From the NCBI GenBank assembly GCA_963677445.2, contig CAXXGF010000053.1, positions 20,555 through 84,554 of the forward strand: 64,000 bases of DNA, written 5' to 3'. The notes under the pieces are model-generated. The model was not told where the DNA came from, did no database searches, and was given only the letters and a program-made list of their open reading frames with translations. This DNA is from G963677445 sp963677445. Lineage in GTDB: Bacteria > Bacteroidota > Ignavibacteria > Ignavibacteriales > Melioribacteraceae. Positions 28,965 through 38,450 of the stretch are shown here, piece after piece. A program made the position numbers and the translations under genes. Positions within the stretch are counted from its first letter, which is position 1; each line of letters begins with the position of its first letter.

Positions 28965-31517
28965 TTAAACTATTTTTACAATAATAATCGTCGTGTCATC
29001 ATATTGCGGAGCGTCACCTATAAAATCGTTAAGAGCGCCAAGAAGACTGTCACCTATTTTATTAACGTTTTCATTACTGTTTCGGGTGATAACCTCGGTC
29101 ATGCGGTCATAACCAAACTGCTCGTCCGCTTCATTTTGTGATTCGGGCAGCGCGTCGCTATAGAATATCAATATATCCCCCCCTGCAATATCTACTGTTG
29201 AATCCTTATATTCGAGATTATTTATCATCCCCAGAGGAATGCGCGGATCATCGCCTGTCAGAAAACTGACTTTTCCATCTCTGCAAAGGATTGGTTCAGG
29301 CTGCCCCGAATTGGAACAGATCATTCTTTTATTTACAAAATCAAGCATAACAAAACTTACAGCGGCAAAGAGCCTCTTTTCAGGTTTTTTCTGACATAAT
29401 GAAATATTGATCGAAGATAATGCTTCCGATGGTTTTTCAAAACTCCTCTGTTTTACCTGCGCGAGCATTCCCGATGTTAAAACAGTGGTCATGGCGGCTT
29501 TCATCCCTTTTCCTGATACATCGGCATTGGCGATGCATAACATATCCTTCCCTTCATCTTTGAAGAAAATATCATAAAAATCACCACCCACTTCATAAGC
29601 AGGCACAAACTTTGTGCATATTTCAAATTTTTCAGATTCAGGGAGTGTAACCGGTAAAAGACTCCTCTGCATTGAGGCAGCCTGTTCAAGCTCTCCGCTC
29701 ATCCTTATTCGTTCAAGTTCGGCTGACTGTTTCTCCTTTTCCCTTTTTATGCTCTTTTTATATGAAATAAGAGTGATAACGATTATACCGATTATAGTGA
29801 GTAAAACTCCCGATATTATAATATTGTACTGCCTGTTGATCTGCAAAGCTTTTATCTCACTCTCTCTTTTAAGCAGTTCATTTTCACCCTCTTTTTTATC
29901 TGTTTCATATTTTGTCTGCATTTCGGCAAGCTGACTTGAGCTGTTTTGATCAAAAAGCGCCTGCTTAATCTGGTGATATTTCTGAAAAGCCTGAAATGCC
30001 TTTTTACTGCTTCCTTTCGCGTAGTACAGATCGGAAATAAGCTGATACCCGGTTTTAGTCAGCTCTTTCATATTTTTATCTTCTGAAAGATGGAGTGATT
30101 TTTCAACTGCTTTAATCGCTTTTGAAATTGATCCGGCTTCCTTATACACCCTTCCCTGTCCGATGAGAGCTGTGGCGATAACGCTGTTGTTTTCAAACTC
30201 CCTCCCCAGTTCTTCCGCTCTCGAAAAGAAATGAATAGCTCTGTCAAAATTTTCAAGCGCCAGTTCATATTCACCCATAGTAACACTGACATTCATCATA
30301 TTATAATCATTATGGATTTCAGAAGCTATATCATTTGCTTCCCGCGCGTAAATTCCCGCCTTTTCAATATTTCCAGATTCCAGGTAAACGGCGGCGAGAT
30401 TAGCGAGGCTTAACGCTAAAGATGAAACTTCATTTATTTCCCTTCTTATTTTTACTGCCTTTTCGAAATGTTCTATCGCTTTATTATATTCCTTCATCCT
30501 CTGGTAAGTGAAAGCAATACAACTCAGTGCATACCCGATTTCCGGTTTTGTGTCTGTTTCTTCCGCAATCCTCAGCGCTTTAAGATAATATTCCAGCGCG
30601 AGATTAAATTTCCCCATACCATCATGGATATTGCCGATCGTCTGATAGGAATTAGAAATTTCAACCAGGTTTCCCACTTCCTCTTTCAGCTTGAGGGATT
30701 CCATTTCATATTCCAGCGCCTGTTTATATTGCTGCCTTTCCTGCATTGTAATGGCAATATTATGAAGAGCGCGCGCCATGCCCGATTTGTCATTGTATTT
30801 TTCTGATACTTCTTTCGCTTTATGATATAATATCAGCATACTGTCGACATCACCGATATAATATTTGGAGATAGCGAGATTATTATAAGCATCGGTCAGA
30901 TATTTATATTCACCCAGCCGGTCGTAATTGTTTACCGCTTCCCACGTATAGGCATCCGCTTTTTTATAATCTCCGAACTCTCTCAGTATCGTTCCCATAT
31001 TTGATATTGTCTTTGCGTATCCTAAATCATCCTTCTCATTTTTATATATTGTATTCGCGCCGGAATAATAGTCGAGAGCTTTATTAAAATCGCCAAGGAC
31101 ATAATATACAATGCCGGTTTTGTTAAGTATTTTGGCTTTCAATTGCCGGTAATCTTTTTCGGCGGCAATTTTTAATGATCTGTTAAAATAAAACAACGCC
31201 GAATCACTCTCTCCCAGGCGGCTGAATCCGGATCCGATGTTCATATTCGCTTTACAAATTTCAGCCTCGTTATTTATTTCCCGCGCCATTTCCATTGCTT
31301 CGCGGGCGTATGAAATACATTTTTCGGCGGAAGTCTTCCGGTAAGCTTCGGCAAGATTATTTAACGCGTTTATTTTTTCGATCCCCGATAGCGATGGAAG
31401 AACAGCCTCAAGAGAATCAATATTTTCCTGCGCGGATAAACTGCTGATAGTTATGAACAGTAACAGACAAAGAGTAGATATATTCCTTGAAATCAATTTA
31501 TTTTCTCCATCGCTCAA
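28965..31517 (-). CDS. TPR sensor protein with SpoIIE-type PP2C phosphatase domain (downstream paralogue)
   Basis: 850 aa. The order is: signal peptide (TLCLLLFITISSLSAQEN), about ten TPR units (e.g. LAEAYRKTSAEKCISYAREA, NLALEYYLKALRIAEE, NYDRLGEYKYLTDAYNNLAI), a single membrane helix (about 570-592, NIIISGVLLTIIGIIVITLI), a coiled linker, and a C-terminal SpoIIE phosphatase with YEVGGDFYDIFFKDE, ANADVSGKGMKAAMTT and the DDTTIIIVKI end that supply metal-binding aspartates. Such proteins often dephosphorylate anti-sigma-factor antagonists in partner switching, with TPRs outside the cell membrane sensing a ligand. It overlaps its upstream paralogue by 4 bp (ATGA). Confidence 0.92.
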   Translation of the reverse strand: MSDGENKLISRNISTLCLLLFITISSLSAQENIDSLEAVLPSLSGIEKINALNNLAEAYRKTSAEKCISYAREAMEMAREINNEAEICKANMNIGSGFSRLGESDSALFYFNRSLKIAAEKDYRQLKAKILNKTGIVYYVLGDFNKALDYYSGANTIYKNEKDDLGYAKTISNMGTILREFGDYKKADAYTWEAVNNYDRLGEYKYLTDAYNNLAISKYYIGDVDSMLILYHKAKEVSEKYNDKSGMARALHNIAITMQERQQYKQALEYEMESLKLKEEVGNLVEISNSYQTIGNIHDGMGKFNLALEYYLKALRIAEETDTKPEIGYALSCIAFTYQRMKEYNKAIEHFEKAVKIRREINEVSSLALSLANLAAVYLESGNIEKAGIYAREANDIASEIHNDYNMMNVSVTMGEYELALENFDRAIHFFSRAEELGREFENNSVIATALIGQGRVYKEAGSISKAIKAVEKSLHLSEDKNMKELTKTGYQLISDLYYAKGSSKKAFQAFQKYHQIKQALFDQNSSSQLAEMQTKYETDKKEGENELLKRESEIKALQINRQYNIIISGVLLTIIGIIVITLISYKKSIKREKEKQSAELERIRMSGELEQAASMQRSLLPVTLPESEKFEICTKFVPAYEVGGDFYDIFFKDEGKDMLCIANADVSGKGMKAAMTTVLTSGMLAQVKQRSFEKPSEALSSINISLCQKKPEKRLFAAVSFVMLDFVNKRMICSNSGQPEPILCRDGKVSFLTGDDPRIPLGMINNLEYKDSTVDIAGGDILIFYSDALPESQNEADEQFGYDRMTEVITRNSNENVNKIGDSLLGALNDFIGDAPQYDDTTIIIVKIV

Positions 31518-34030
31518 TTCATTTTTAAGATAATTAAGGTAGTATCATCATATACCTTTGCGCCACCAATAAAATCCGCCAGATCACTTATCATTTTATT
31601 TCCAAGCTCTTCAATTTTTTTACCGCCGTTTGTTGTAACAGAATCGATTATCCTGTCATAACCATACTGCTCTTCATTTTTATTCTGCGATTCGGGAAAA
31701 GCGTCGCTGTAAAAGATAATAATATCATCTTTCTCAAGGTTTACAAGACTATCCCTGTATTTAATATTTTTCAGCATCCCGAGCGGAATTCGCGGATCGG
31801 AACTTTGAAGATATTTTACTTTCCCTTTCCTGAAAAGAATTATTTCAGGTTGGCCGGAATTAGTGAATATCAAAGTTTTTTTCTTAGTATCTATTACCGC
31901 GTATGAAAGGGCGGTAAACAACCTCCTTTCCGACTTTTTCTCATATAATGCGCGGTTGATCTCATTCAAAACCTCAGCAGGATCAGTTATACCCATATTT
32001 TTAACCTGCGCGAGCATGCCGGAGGTGAGCACAGTTGTCATCGCCGCTTTCATCCCTTTGCCCGAAACATCGGCGTTGGCCACGCATAATCCATTATCGC
32101 CAATGGTAAATATGTCAAAAAAATCTCCCCCGACTTCATAAGCTGGATGACATTCGGCCCAAATCTCAAAATTTTCGGAGGAGGGAAATTTTTCAGGAAG
32201 GAGATTTCTCTGCATTGCCGCCGCCTGCTCAAGTTCCTGTGTAATTCTTGCTTTTTCAAGTTCCGCCTGTTGTTTCTGCTTAAGTTCCTTTAATCTTTTT
32301 TTATAAGCGATGAGAGTGTAAATTACCGCGAGAATAATTACCGCGAGGATGCCTGAAATGATATAATTCTGCTGCCTGGAAATTTGAAGTTCTTTTATTT
32401 CATTCTGCTTTTTAAGGAGCTCGTTTTCTTTCTCTTTTTTTTCAGTTTCATATTTGGTCTGAAGCTCCGCCATCTGCCCCGCGGTTTTCAGATTATAAAG
32501 GCTGTCATTCAACGAAGCATAATCAGTAAACTGGTGATATGCTCTTGTATAATCCCCCTTTTTCTCTGAGCAGAACGCCAAATATTTGAGAGCTTCAGCC
32601 CTTAGTTCGGCATGTTCAATTTCCTCAGCTTTTGTGAGTCCCTCTTTCAGGTACTTTTTTGCTGAGCCATAAAGTCCCAGTGAAAAATATGATTTCCCGA
32701 GATTTATGGACATCTCAGTTTCAAGATCGGCTTCTTCAATATCCGCGGCTATTTCGAGAGCTTCTTTATAGGCGGCGGCCGCTTTATCATATTCTTTCTG
32801 AAATGTATAAATCAGCCCCTTTTGATTTGAATACTGCAGATATCCTTTTTTCACATCAAGTTCGCCCGCCAGTGTTTTCGCTTCCTCATGATATTCCAGC
32901 GCTTTTGCCTCATCTCCTTCTTTCAGAAGAATATCAACGAGTGAGGTAATACTGGAAAGTAATTCTCTTTTATCATCAATTTCTTTTGAGAGGTCATATC
33001 TTTTCATCTCATATTCCAGGGCCTTTTTCTGGTCGCCCAATTTAATATAAACGGAAGAAATATTTGAAAAGACTGACGACAGATGCTCTTTTGTACCCGA
33101 TTTAAGAGCGGCATCCATAGCTTCAAGAAAATACTTCAATCCCTCATGAAATTTCCCCCAGGCCATATAAACATTACCGATTCCCTGGAGAGCGACAAAA
33201 ACCTGGGCTTTATTGCCAGTTTTTTGCTTAAGTTCCAATGATTTTTTCAGGAATTCTGCCGCGAGTGGATAATTACCCTTCATTTCATAATTCACACCGA
33301 TATTCTGGTAACAGAGCGCTTCCATATCAATATTTTTTTCATCACTGAAAATTTTCGCGGCCCTGCTCAGCTTGGCTATTGAACTGTCATATTCACCCGA
33401 AAAATAATCATTAACAGCAATATTAATATACGCGCTTCCCACATCCTTCATGGAATTGTGTTCCAGGTATACTTTTCTCGCCTCATTGTAATAATTGTTC
33501 GAAGCCTTATAATCGCCAAGTCTTGCCTGCATAACTCCGAGATTCATTATTACGCGGCCAAGGGGAAGATACTGATCTGTCTGCTCAAAATACTCCTTTG
33601 CCTGTGAGAAATTTTTTATCCCCGATTTATAATCACTCTGGAAAAAATTAAGTCTGCCAAATTCATTATAGGCATTCGCCAGCTGAACAATATCCTCCCT
33701 TTTTTCAGCAATTTCCAAAACTCTGCTAAAAAACTGTTTCGCGCTGTCAAGTTCGGATAAATAGATTGAAGCGTTTCCGAGCAGACGCAATGATTCAAAC
33801 TCAAGGCTGTCATTCCCGATACTACAAGATTCCTCCAGGGAATATTTCGCGAATATTTTACTGGAATCGTAAGAATTTTTTTGGTATTCCTGAGATATCT
33901 TCAAAAGAAGGTCTATCCTGGTCAGTCCCGAACTTTCGCTTAATTCCTGTTTAAGACTGTCGATGGAGGACATACCATTCAGGCTGAATGTAATTATTAA
34001 TAATAGCAGAGTTACAGGCAATTTTTTCAT
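31514..34030 (-). CDS. TPR sensor protein with SpoIIE-type PP2C phosphatase domain (upstream paralogue)
   Basis: 838 aa from ATG 34030, which opens the signal peptide MKKLPVTLLLLIITFSLNGM; a GTG at 34048 would add six residues. Domain order is the same as the next gene: TPR solenoid (about 30-540), membrane helix (about 555-575, IISGILAVIILAVIYTLIA), then SpoIIE phosphatase with YEVGGDFFDIFTIGDNGL, ANADVSGKGMKAAMTT and YDDTTLIILKM. The phosphatase domains are very alike while the TPRs have diverged, pointing to a tandem duplication with separate ligands. First gene of a two-gene operon; no antagonist or anti-sigma gene adjoins. Confidence 0.92.
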   Translation of the reverse strand: MKKLPVTLLLLIITFSLNGMSSIDSLKQELSESSGLTRIDLLLKISQEYQKNSYDSSKIFAKYSLEESCSIGNDSLEFESLRLLGNASIYLSELDSAKQFFSRVLEIAEKREDIVQLANAYNEFGRLNFFQSDYKSGIKNFSQAKEYFEQTDQYLPLGRVIMNLGVMQARLGDYKASNNYYNEARKVYLEHNSMKDVGSAYINIAVNDYFSGEYDSSIAKLSRAAKIFSDEKNIDMEALCYQNIGVNYEMKGNYPLAAEFLKKSLELKQKTGNKAQVFVALQGIGNVYMAWGKFHEGLKYFLEAMDAALKSGTKEHLSSVFSNISSVYIKLGDQKKALEYEMKRYDLSKEIDDKRELLSSITSLVDILLKEGDEAKALEYHEEAKTLAGELDVKKGYLQYSNQKGLIYTFQKEYDKAAAAYKEALEIAADIEEADLETEMSINLGKSYFSLGLYGSAKKYLKEGLTKAEEIEHAELRAEALKYLAFCSEKKGDYTRAYHQFTDYASLNDSLYNLKTAGQMAELQTKYETEKKEKENELLKKQNEIKELQISRQQNYIISGILAVIILAVIYTLIAYKKRLKELKQKQQAELEKARITQELEQAAAMQRNLLPEKFPSSENFEIWAECHPAYEVGGDFFDIFTIGDNGLCVANADVSGKGMKAAMTTVLTSGMLAQVKNMGITDPAEVLNEINRALYEKKSERRLFTALSYAVIDTKKKTLIFTNSGQPEIILFRKGKVKYLQSSDPRIPLGMLKNIKYRDSLVNLEKDDIIIFYSDAFPESQNKNEEQYGYDRIIDSVTTNGGKKIEELGNKMISDLADFIGGAKVYDDTTLIILKMN

Positions 34031-34281
34031 GGATTTATGAGATTTCACTATCTTATTATTGAATCTTACAGTGAATCCTGTAAGTTGTTAAAGTAATGGT
34101 ATCTTTAAATATTTATTTTAACTTGGAAATTTACAAAAATCGCATGGATGGATAAAGGTCAAAGAAAATATTAATTATTTGTTGATATGAACAAATATCT
34201 GATTCTTTTTTTATTTTTATATTTTCTTCTTGACCATCAGGCATGATGTCAGTATATTTAGAATTACATTTTTATTGTCTT

Positions 34282-34356
34282 GGGCGCTTAGCTCAGCTGG
34301 TTCAGAGCACCTGCCTTACAAGCAGGGGGTCGTTGGTTCGAATCCATCAGTGCCCA
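34282..34356 (+). tRNA. tRNA-Val (TAC)
   Basis: A 75-nt cloverleaf with acceptor GGGCGCT / AGTGCCC, anticodon arm CCTGC-CTTACAA-GCAGG placing TAC at 34-36, and T-loop GGTTCGAATCC. Discriminator A; CCA not encoded. Confidence 0.96.
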
Positions 34357-34359
34357 CAA

Positions 34360-34387
34360 AAAACCCGGTCCTTATGCCGGGTTTTCT
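34360..34387 (+). terminator. Terminator of tRNA-Val
   Basis: AAAACCCGG (34360-34368) pairs with CCGGGTTTT (34377-34385), 8-nt loop, only four bases after the tRNA. Confidence 0.9.
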
Positions 34388-34538
34388 TATTTTAAAGACT
34401 ATAAGGGAAAATGTTTTCTGTTTATATGATTCGGTCCAAAAATACCGGGAGACATTATTATTGCCAAACTTCTAATCTGCCTGACTGATTGAACAGACAT
34501 AATTCAGATCGCAATAAGTTCGCAAAAGGGAAAGGCCC

Positions 34539-34716
34539 CCCTGAGAGCACTGCTGTCAACTTAAGGGATTTTATTTTTTACCGGCCCCGAAGGGGTCGAA
34601 GCCGAATAGCCACGGGGAATTCCCCGTGGGGACGGATAGAAAAAATATACAATCCCCCATATTCCCGGGAACATAAAAAAGATTTTGGGCCTAAGTTGAC
34701 AGCATTGCCCTGAGAG
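34539..34716. mobile_element. Non-autonomous MITE, 160 bp, with 9-bp target-site duplication
   Basis: The element spans 34548-34707. Its ends are inverted repeats: CACTGCTGTCAACTTAAG (from 34548) and, on the right, CCTAAGTTGACAGCATTG, with one or two mismatches. Both sides carry the same 9 bases CCCTGAGAG (34539-34547 and 34708-34716), a target-site duplication. The interior has palindromes CCCCGAAGGGG and CCACGGGGAATTCCCCGTGG and no open frame. A 9-bp duplication fits some IS families (for example IS4- or IS1-like), but no transposase is in the window, so it must have been mobilised in trans. Confidence 0.88.
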
Positions 34717-34774
34717 TTGGTAATTTCTGTTGATTTAAGGACAAGATCGGTAATCGAAGAACACGATTACATTT

Positions 34775-35350
34775 TCACCTGTGATAGCTTAAAGTCATTT
34801 CCATTTTGCTGAATAATTCCCGAAGAAATTTTTGATTTTCCGGCCGGACATTTTTCAAAACGTAACTCATACCTTGCACGATCATCATATTTAAAAGTAA
34901 TTTTTCACTGTTTCCCCTGTAACAGGACTTTAGACCCTTTAAAGTTGAATCGTCAAAAATGCCTGTAATCCTCACCTTGCTGCGCCTCTCTCCATTGTTG
35001 CTGAGGAAATTTATCATTTGCTGAATAACAGAAATAATCCCGGGCACATCTGATAAAACTGCCAGCAATAAAGCCATATCTGCCATTCTCTGTGAAGGAT
35101 ATTCATCCGCTCTGAGAGGAGCCTGGTAGTTTACAAAATAATACTCCCTCACCAAATCTTTCAAACTGATAATATCATTAAGATTAGCGGGAAAGAGAGG
35201 CGAAGATTTAAGAAAGTCGATTTCCTCCCACCCTTCCCACTCAGGAACGGCGCGCCGGGAAATGCAAAAAAAAATCTCATCTTTTTCATTTTTAGTATAT
35301 TTTTCAATGTGCCAAAGTAGTCTTTGATATGAAATCTCAAAATCGGCCAT
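34775..35350 (-). CDS. GH108/endolysin-like protein, degenerate active-site region
   Basis: 191 aa. The layout matches phage-type muramidases of glycoside hydrolase 108 with a C-terminal peptidoglycan-binding segment: CISRRAVPEWEGWEEIDFLK, VREYYFVNYQAPLRADEYPS, a DMALLLAVLSDVPGIISVIQ helix, GIFDDSTLKGLKS and LLLNMMIVQGMSYVL. In active relatives the N-terminus is HEGGY followed by a glycine-rich GG-T-Y-GISR stretch. Here it is WHIEKYTKNEKDEIFFCISRR, so the EGG and glycine motif are changed, though one Glu may align. No signal peptide, holin or phage genes are nearby. It may have lost activity or been repurposed. Confidence 0.6.
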   Translation of the reverse strand: MADFEISYQRLLWHIEKYTKNEKDEIFFCISRRAVPEWEGWEEIDFLKSSPLFPANLNDIISLKDLVREYYFVNYQAPLRADEYPSQRMADMALLLAVLSDVPGIISVIQQMINFLSNNGERRSKVRITGIFDDSTLKGLKSCYRGNSEKLLLNMMIVQGMSYVLKNVRPENQKFLRELFSKMEMTLSYHR

Positions 35351-35441
35351 AATTCCTCATCATTAAAGATATATTATCCTGAAATGATTATCGCCTGTTA
35401 AAAGTTCAAGTGAAGCTGGATTTGAGATAGAAAAACGGGAA

Positions 35442-35517
35442 TGGAGCGGGCAACGGGACTCGAACCCGCGACATTCAGCTTGGGAAGCTGACACTCTACC
35501 AACTGAGTTATGCCCGC
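35442..35517 (-). tRNA. tRNA-Gly (CCC)
   Basis: Minus-strand cloverleaf with acceptor GCGGGCA / TGCCCGC, anticodon arm TCAGC-TTCCCAA-GCTGA placing CCC at 34-36, and T-loop GGTTCGAGTCC. Discriminator T and an encoded CCA (35442-35444), unlike the other two tRNAs here. Confidence 0.95.
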
Positions 35518-35603
35518 AAAGTTATTTCCCGGTAAAATAATTATTAACAAATAAATTATCAACTCTTTTTTGTAAATTTGTCTTCAGAAAAAATTCTTCT
35601 TAA

Positions 35604-36281
35604 ATGAAAAAACTGAATAAAAAACAACGCCGGATAATTGAAACATCCATCCTTGTCGCCGCCTCTCTTATAATAATACTGTTATGGGATACCTGGCTGG
35701 TTTATCCTGTAAAACTTCTGGTTGTGCTGCTGCATGAAATGAGCCATGGTCTTATGGCCCTCCTTACGGGTGGAAAAGTTATCGGACTGAAAATTTCGGG
35801 CAATCTCGGGGGTACCTGCGCAACCATGGGAGGTATTCCTGTGTTGATAGTTTCGGCAGGCTATCTTGGCAGCCTCGCTTTCGGAGCAGCGCTTTTTGTA
35901 TCCGCGTACAATAAAAAATATAGTTTGTGGACTTCCGTAATTCTTGGAATATTGATCATTCTTTTCGCTCTTTTTTATATAAATGGAGTAAGCGGAGTAT
36001 TATTCGCTCTTTTAATCGCTATTGCCCTTATTCTTTCAGCTTCATTTATTCCGGAAAAATATCATAAATGGGGGATAAAATTTCTTGGGCTGACAAGTAT
36101 AATGTATGTGGTCACGGATATAAAATCTGATCTTCTGACACTTGAATACAGGCAAAGCGACGCCCAGATTTTATTTGGATTAACAGGAATTCCCGCTCTC
36201 TTCTGGGGGATTCTGTGGTTCCTGATCGCTTTAACGGCAGTATGGTTCCTGCTGAAATACAGTTTTAAAAAAGGGTTTTAA
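35604..36281 (+). CDS. M50B-type membrane metalloprotease
   Basis: A 225-aa polytopic protein with about six membrane segments. The zinc motif HEMSH (HExxH) at residue 47 lies within LLHEMSHGLMALLTGGKV, as in the peptidase M50B family of small intramembrane proteases. The third ligand region is less clear, although a conserved Asp occurs in MYVVTDIKSDLLT near residue 175. The substrate is unknown. The gene stands alone between tRNA-Gly and a repeat interval. Confidence 0.8.
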   Translation: MKKLNKKQRRIIETSILVAASLIIILLWDTWLVYPVKLLVVLLHEMSHGLMALLTGGKVIGLKISGNLGGTCATMGGIPVLIVSAGYLGSLAFGAALFVSAYNKKYSLWTSVILGILIILFALFYINGVSGVLFALLIAIALILSASFIPEKYHKWGIKFLGLTSIMYVVTDIKSDLLTLEYRQSDAQILFGLTGIPALFWGILWFLIALTAVWFLLKYSFKKGF

Positions 36282-36618
36282 ATTCAATCAGTTCACCGGC
36301 ATTTTATTCCTGACAGGACGATAATAACACCAGTCATCTCCTAAATGAAGAAGTTTAAAACTCCTGATCCCGATAATAAAAAACAATAACTTACATGTAT
36401 TCATTCGCAAAATAAAATCGCGGGATACAAGTCTTGAAGAAAGTCCCGCCAGGGACAGCAGAAAATAGCCCCGCAATTCATTGTGGGGTAAACGGGTAAC
36501 AATTTATCACAAAAAGTCCCGCCAGGGACGACAGAATTCCCCAGTAAATTGATGTTCAAAAAAATTCTTTCCATTTTGCGTAGAATTTTACTTTTTACTG
36601 AATATTCAATACTCAGCT
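36282..36618. repeat. Intergenic palindrome cluster
   Basis: No gene. Two copies of the palindrome GTCCCGCCAGGGAC (36443-36456 and 36516-36529), a GCCCCGCAATT.ATTGTGGGG hairpin between them, and a family A end block CATTTTGCGTAGAATTTTAC at about 36568-36604 next to the MFS stop. Confidence 0.7.
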
Positions 36619-37914
36619 TTACGCCTCTTTTACCGGGGGATCTTTAACATAAGTAAGTATTATCAGTCCGACAATAAAAAACAGACCAATCGATACGATG
36701 GCAATTCTCTGGCTTCCGCTGAGAAAGCTCGCGAATCCGAATACCAGCGGCCCGAGCACAGCCGAGCTTTTCCCGAAAAATGAATAAAAGCCAAAAAATT
36801 CTGTCTTTTTTTCAAAAGGGGTAAGTTTAGACATCAAACTTCTGCTTGTCGATTGAGTAGCGCCCATCACACTGCCTGCAAGAAGCCCTATTACGTAAAA
36901 ACTGTTATGCATAACAGTGGTTAGGTCTGTATTGAAAAGAGCGGACAAAAACCTCGTGAGGAATGTATCGGCGCTCGTAAAATATGCCACAATAATTGTA
37001 AATATCCAGATAAAGAGGGAATAAACAATAGCTCTTTTCTGCCCTGAAGAATCAGCAATAATGCCGAATATCACAGCGCCGAGAATAGCGGTTGTCTGGA
37101 CAACAATGAAAAATATTATTAAGTCATTGGTTGTAAAGCCAAGAGTTGTGCTCGCATAATTACCTGAAAAGAAGATGACCGTATTTACCCCTTCGATATA
37201 AAAGAAAAAAGCCAGAAGGAAAGTAGCCAGATTCCGGTAATTCTTAAGATGGGTAATTGTGTTGTAAACTCTTCTGAAGCCAATGCGGAAATAAGATTCC
37301 TCGGTTTCAGGTTTTTTTCTTTTTTCTTTTAGGAAGAGGAAAAGAGGAAGGGCAAAAATCAGGAAAAAGAGAGCTGATAGGGGAAAGGTTTCACTTATCT
37401 TTTCGGCCTGAATTAATGGGAATGAAATACCCAGTGAAGCCAGTGAACCAAAATAACCGAGGGCGTAACCATAACCGCTCACTCTGCCGTAATTTTTAGG
37501 AGTGGTCAGTTCAGGAAGAAATGCGTCATAAAATACGAGTCCCGCTTCAAAACCGATATTCGCTATTACAAAAAGAATGACCCCGAGAAGTATATCGCCG
37601 GGACCAACAAAATAGAGCAGCGCTGTGCCCGAAATACACAACACGGAAAAAAAAAGGAGAAATCTTTTTTTACCGGTGGAAAAGTCGGATATTGCCCCGA
37701 GCACGGGTGAAATAAAAGCAGTTATTACCATCGCCAGACTTATCGCGAGGCTCCAGTAAAGGTCTCCTATTGATTCGCCCCCGGCGACGACATCCTTAAA
37801 ATATACCGCGTAAATAAAAGTGACAACAACAATCGAAAAAGAGGTGTTCGCGAAGTCGAAAAGCGACCAGACAAATATGGGAAAGTTTCTATGCTTTCTT
37901 TGGGAGCGAAACAT
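36619..37914 (-). CDS. MFS transporter, UMF1/Atg22-like family
   Basis: A 431-aa protein with about 12 membrane helices. The N-terminus FVWSLFDFANTSFSIVVVTF and the GRVSGYGYALGYFGSLASLG segment are typical of UMF1 permeases, the bacterial relatives of Atg22. Substrate unknown (amino acid efflux is suggested by distant yeast relatives). The start overlaps the nusB stop by 26 bp, so the two are probably co-transcribed from nusB. Confidence 0.85.
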   Translation of the reverse strand: MFRSQRKHRNFPIFVWSLFDFANTSFSIVVVTFIYAVYFKDVVAGGESIGDLYWSLAISLAMVITAFISPVLGAISDFSTGKKRFLLFFSVLCISGTALLYFVGPGDILLGVILFVIANIGFEAGLVFYDAFLPELTTPKNYGRVSGYGYALGYFGSLASLGISFPLIQAEKISETFPLSALFFLIFALPLFLFLKEKRKKPETEESYFRIGFRRVYNTITHLKNYRNLATFLLAFFFYIEGVNTVIFFSGNYASTTLGFTTNDLIIFFIVVQTTAILGAVIFGIIADSSGQKRAIVYSLFIWIFTIIVAYFTSADTFLTRFLSALFNTDLTTVMHNSFYVIGLLAGSVMGATQSTSRSLMSKLTPFEKKTEFFGFYSFFGKSSAVLGPLVFGFASFLSGSQRIAIVSIGLFFIVGLIILTYVKDPPVKEA

Positions 37915-38359
37915 CTACGAGTCCCCTGCCGCTTTTTTTCAGTTCACCCTTGTCCCTGAGATCGATTAAAATTCCGTCGAGGATGCCATTGATAAACTTA
38001 CCGCTTTTGGCTGTGCTGTATTCTTTCGCTATCTCGATAACTTCATTAATAGAAACTTTTGGCGGAATATCGGGGAAAAACATGAGCTCGGCAATTCCGA
38101 TTCTCAGCAATAATTTATCAATAAGAGCTATACGATTCATCTCCCAGTTGGCAACTCTTTCAAATATTTTTTTGTCAATTTCCGGGGTATTGCCAACAAC
38201 TTTATTAATGAGGGATACTCCAAAATCTTTATCAGCTTTGTTGTCTATATCGGCAAGAACCCCGTTGGTCAGTCTTGTCAGATCTTCCCGGTGCATTTCA
38301 TAAGCATAAAGAACCTGCAAAGTTCTTTCTCTTAACACTCTTCTGTTACTTTTCTTCAC
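37889..38359 (-). CDS. nusB: Transcription antitermination factor NusB
   Basis: 156 aa, all-helical. The family motifs are visible: RRVLRERTLQVLYAYEMH at the N-terminus, NWEMNRIALIDKLLLRIGIA and VSINEVIEIAKEYSTAKSGK followed by FINGILDGI. NusB binds boxA RNA with NusE (S10) to prevent premature termination in rRNA operons. The C-terminal tail past residue 135 is longer than usual and overlaps the MFS gene. Confidence 0.95.
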   Translation of the reverse strand: MKKSNRRVLRERTLQVLYAYEMHREDLTRLTNGVLADIDNKADKDFGVSLINKVVGNTPEIDKKIFERVANWEMNRIALIDKLLLRIGIAELMFFPDIPPKVSINEVIEIAKEYSTAKSGKFINGILDGILIDLRDKGELKKSGRGLVDVSLPKKA

Positions 38360-38450
38360 AATATCAAATCCTAATAAATAAAAATCGAGTCATGAAAAAT
38401 AAGGTATCCGAATGAAATTAAAAACCATTATCAAAAAATTAACTGAACAT

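Noticed and set aside
36282..36618. Possible CRISPR array from repeated GTCCCG palindromes
   Set aside because: Only two close copies, with irregular spacing and no cas gene in the window.
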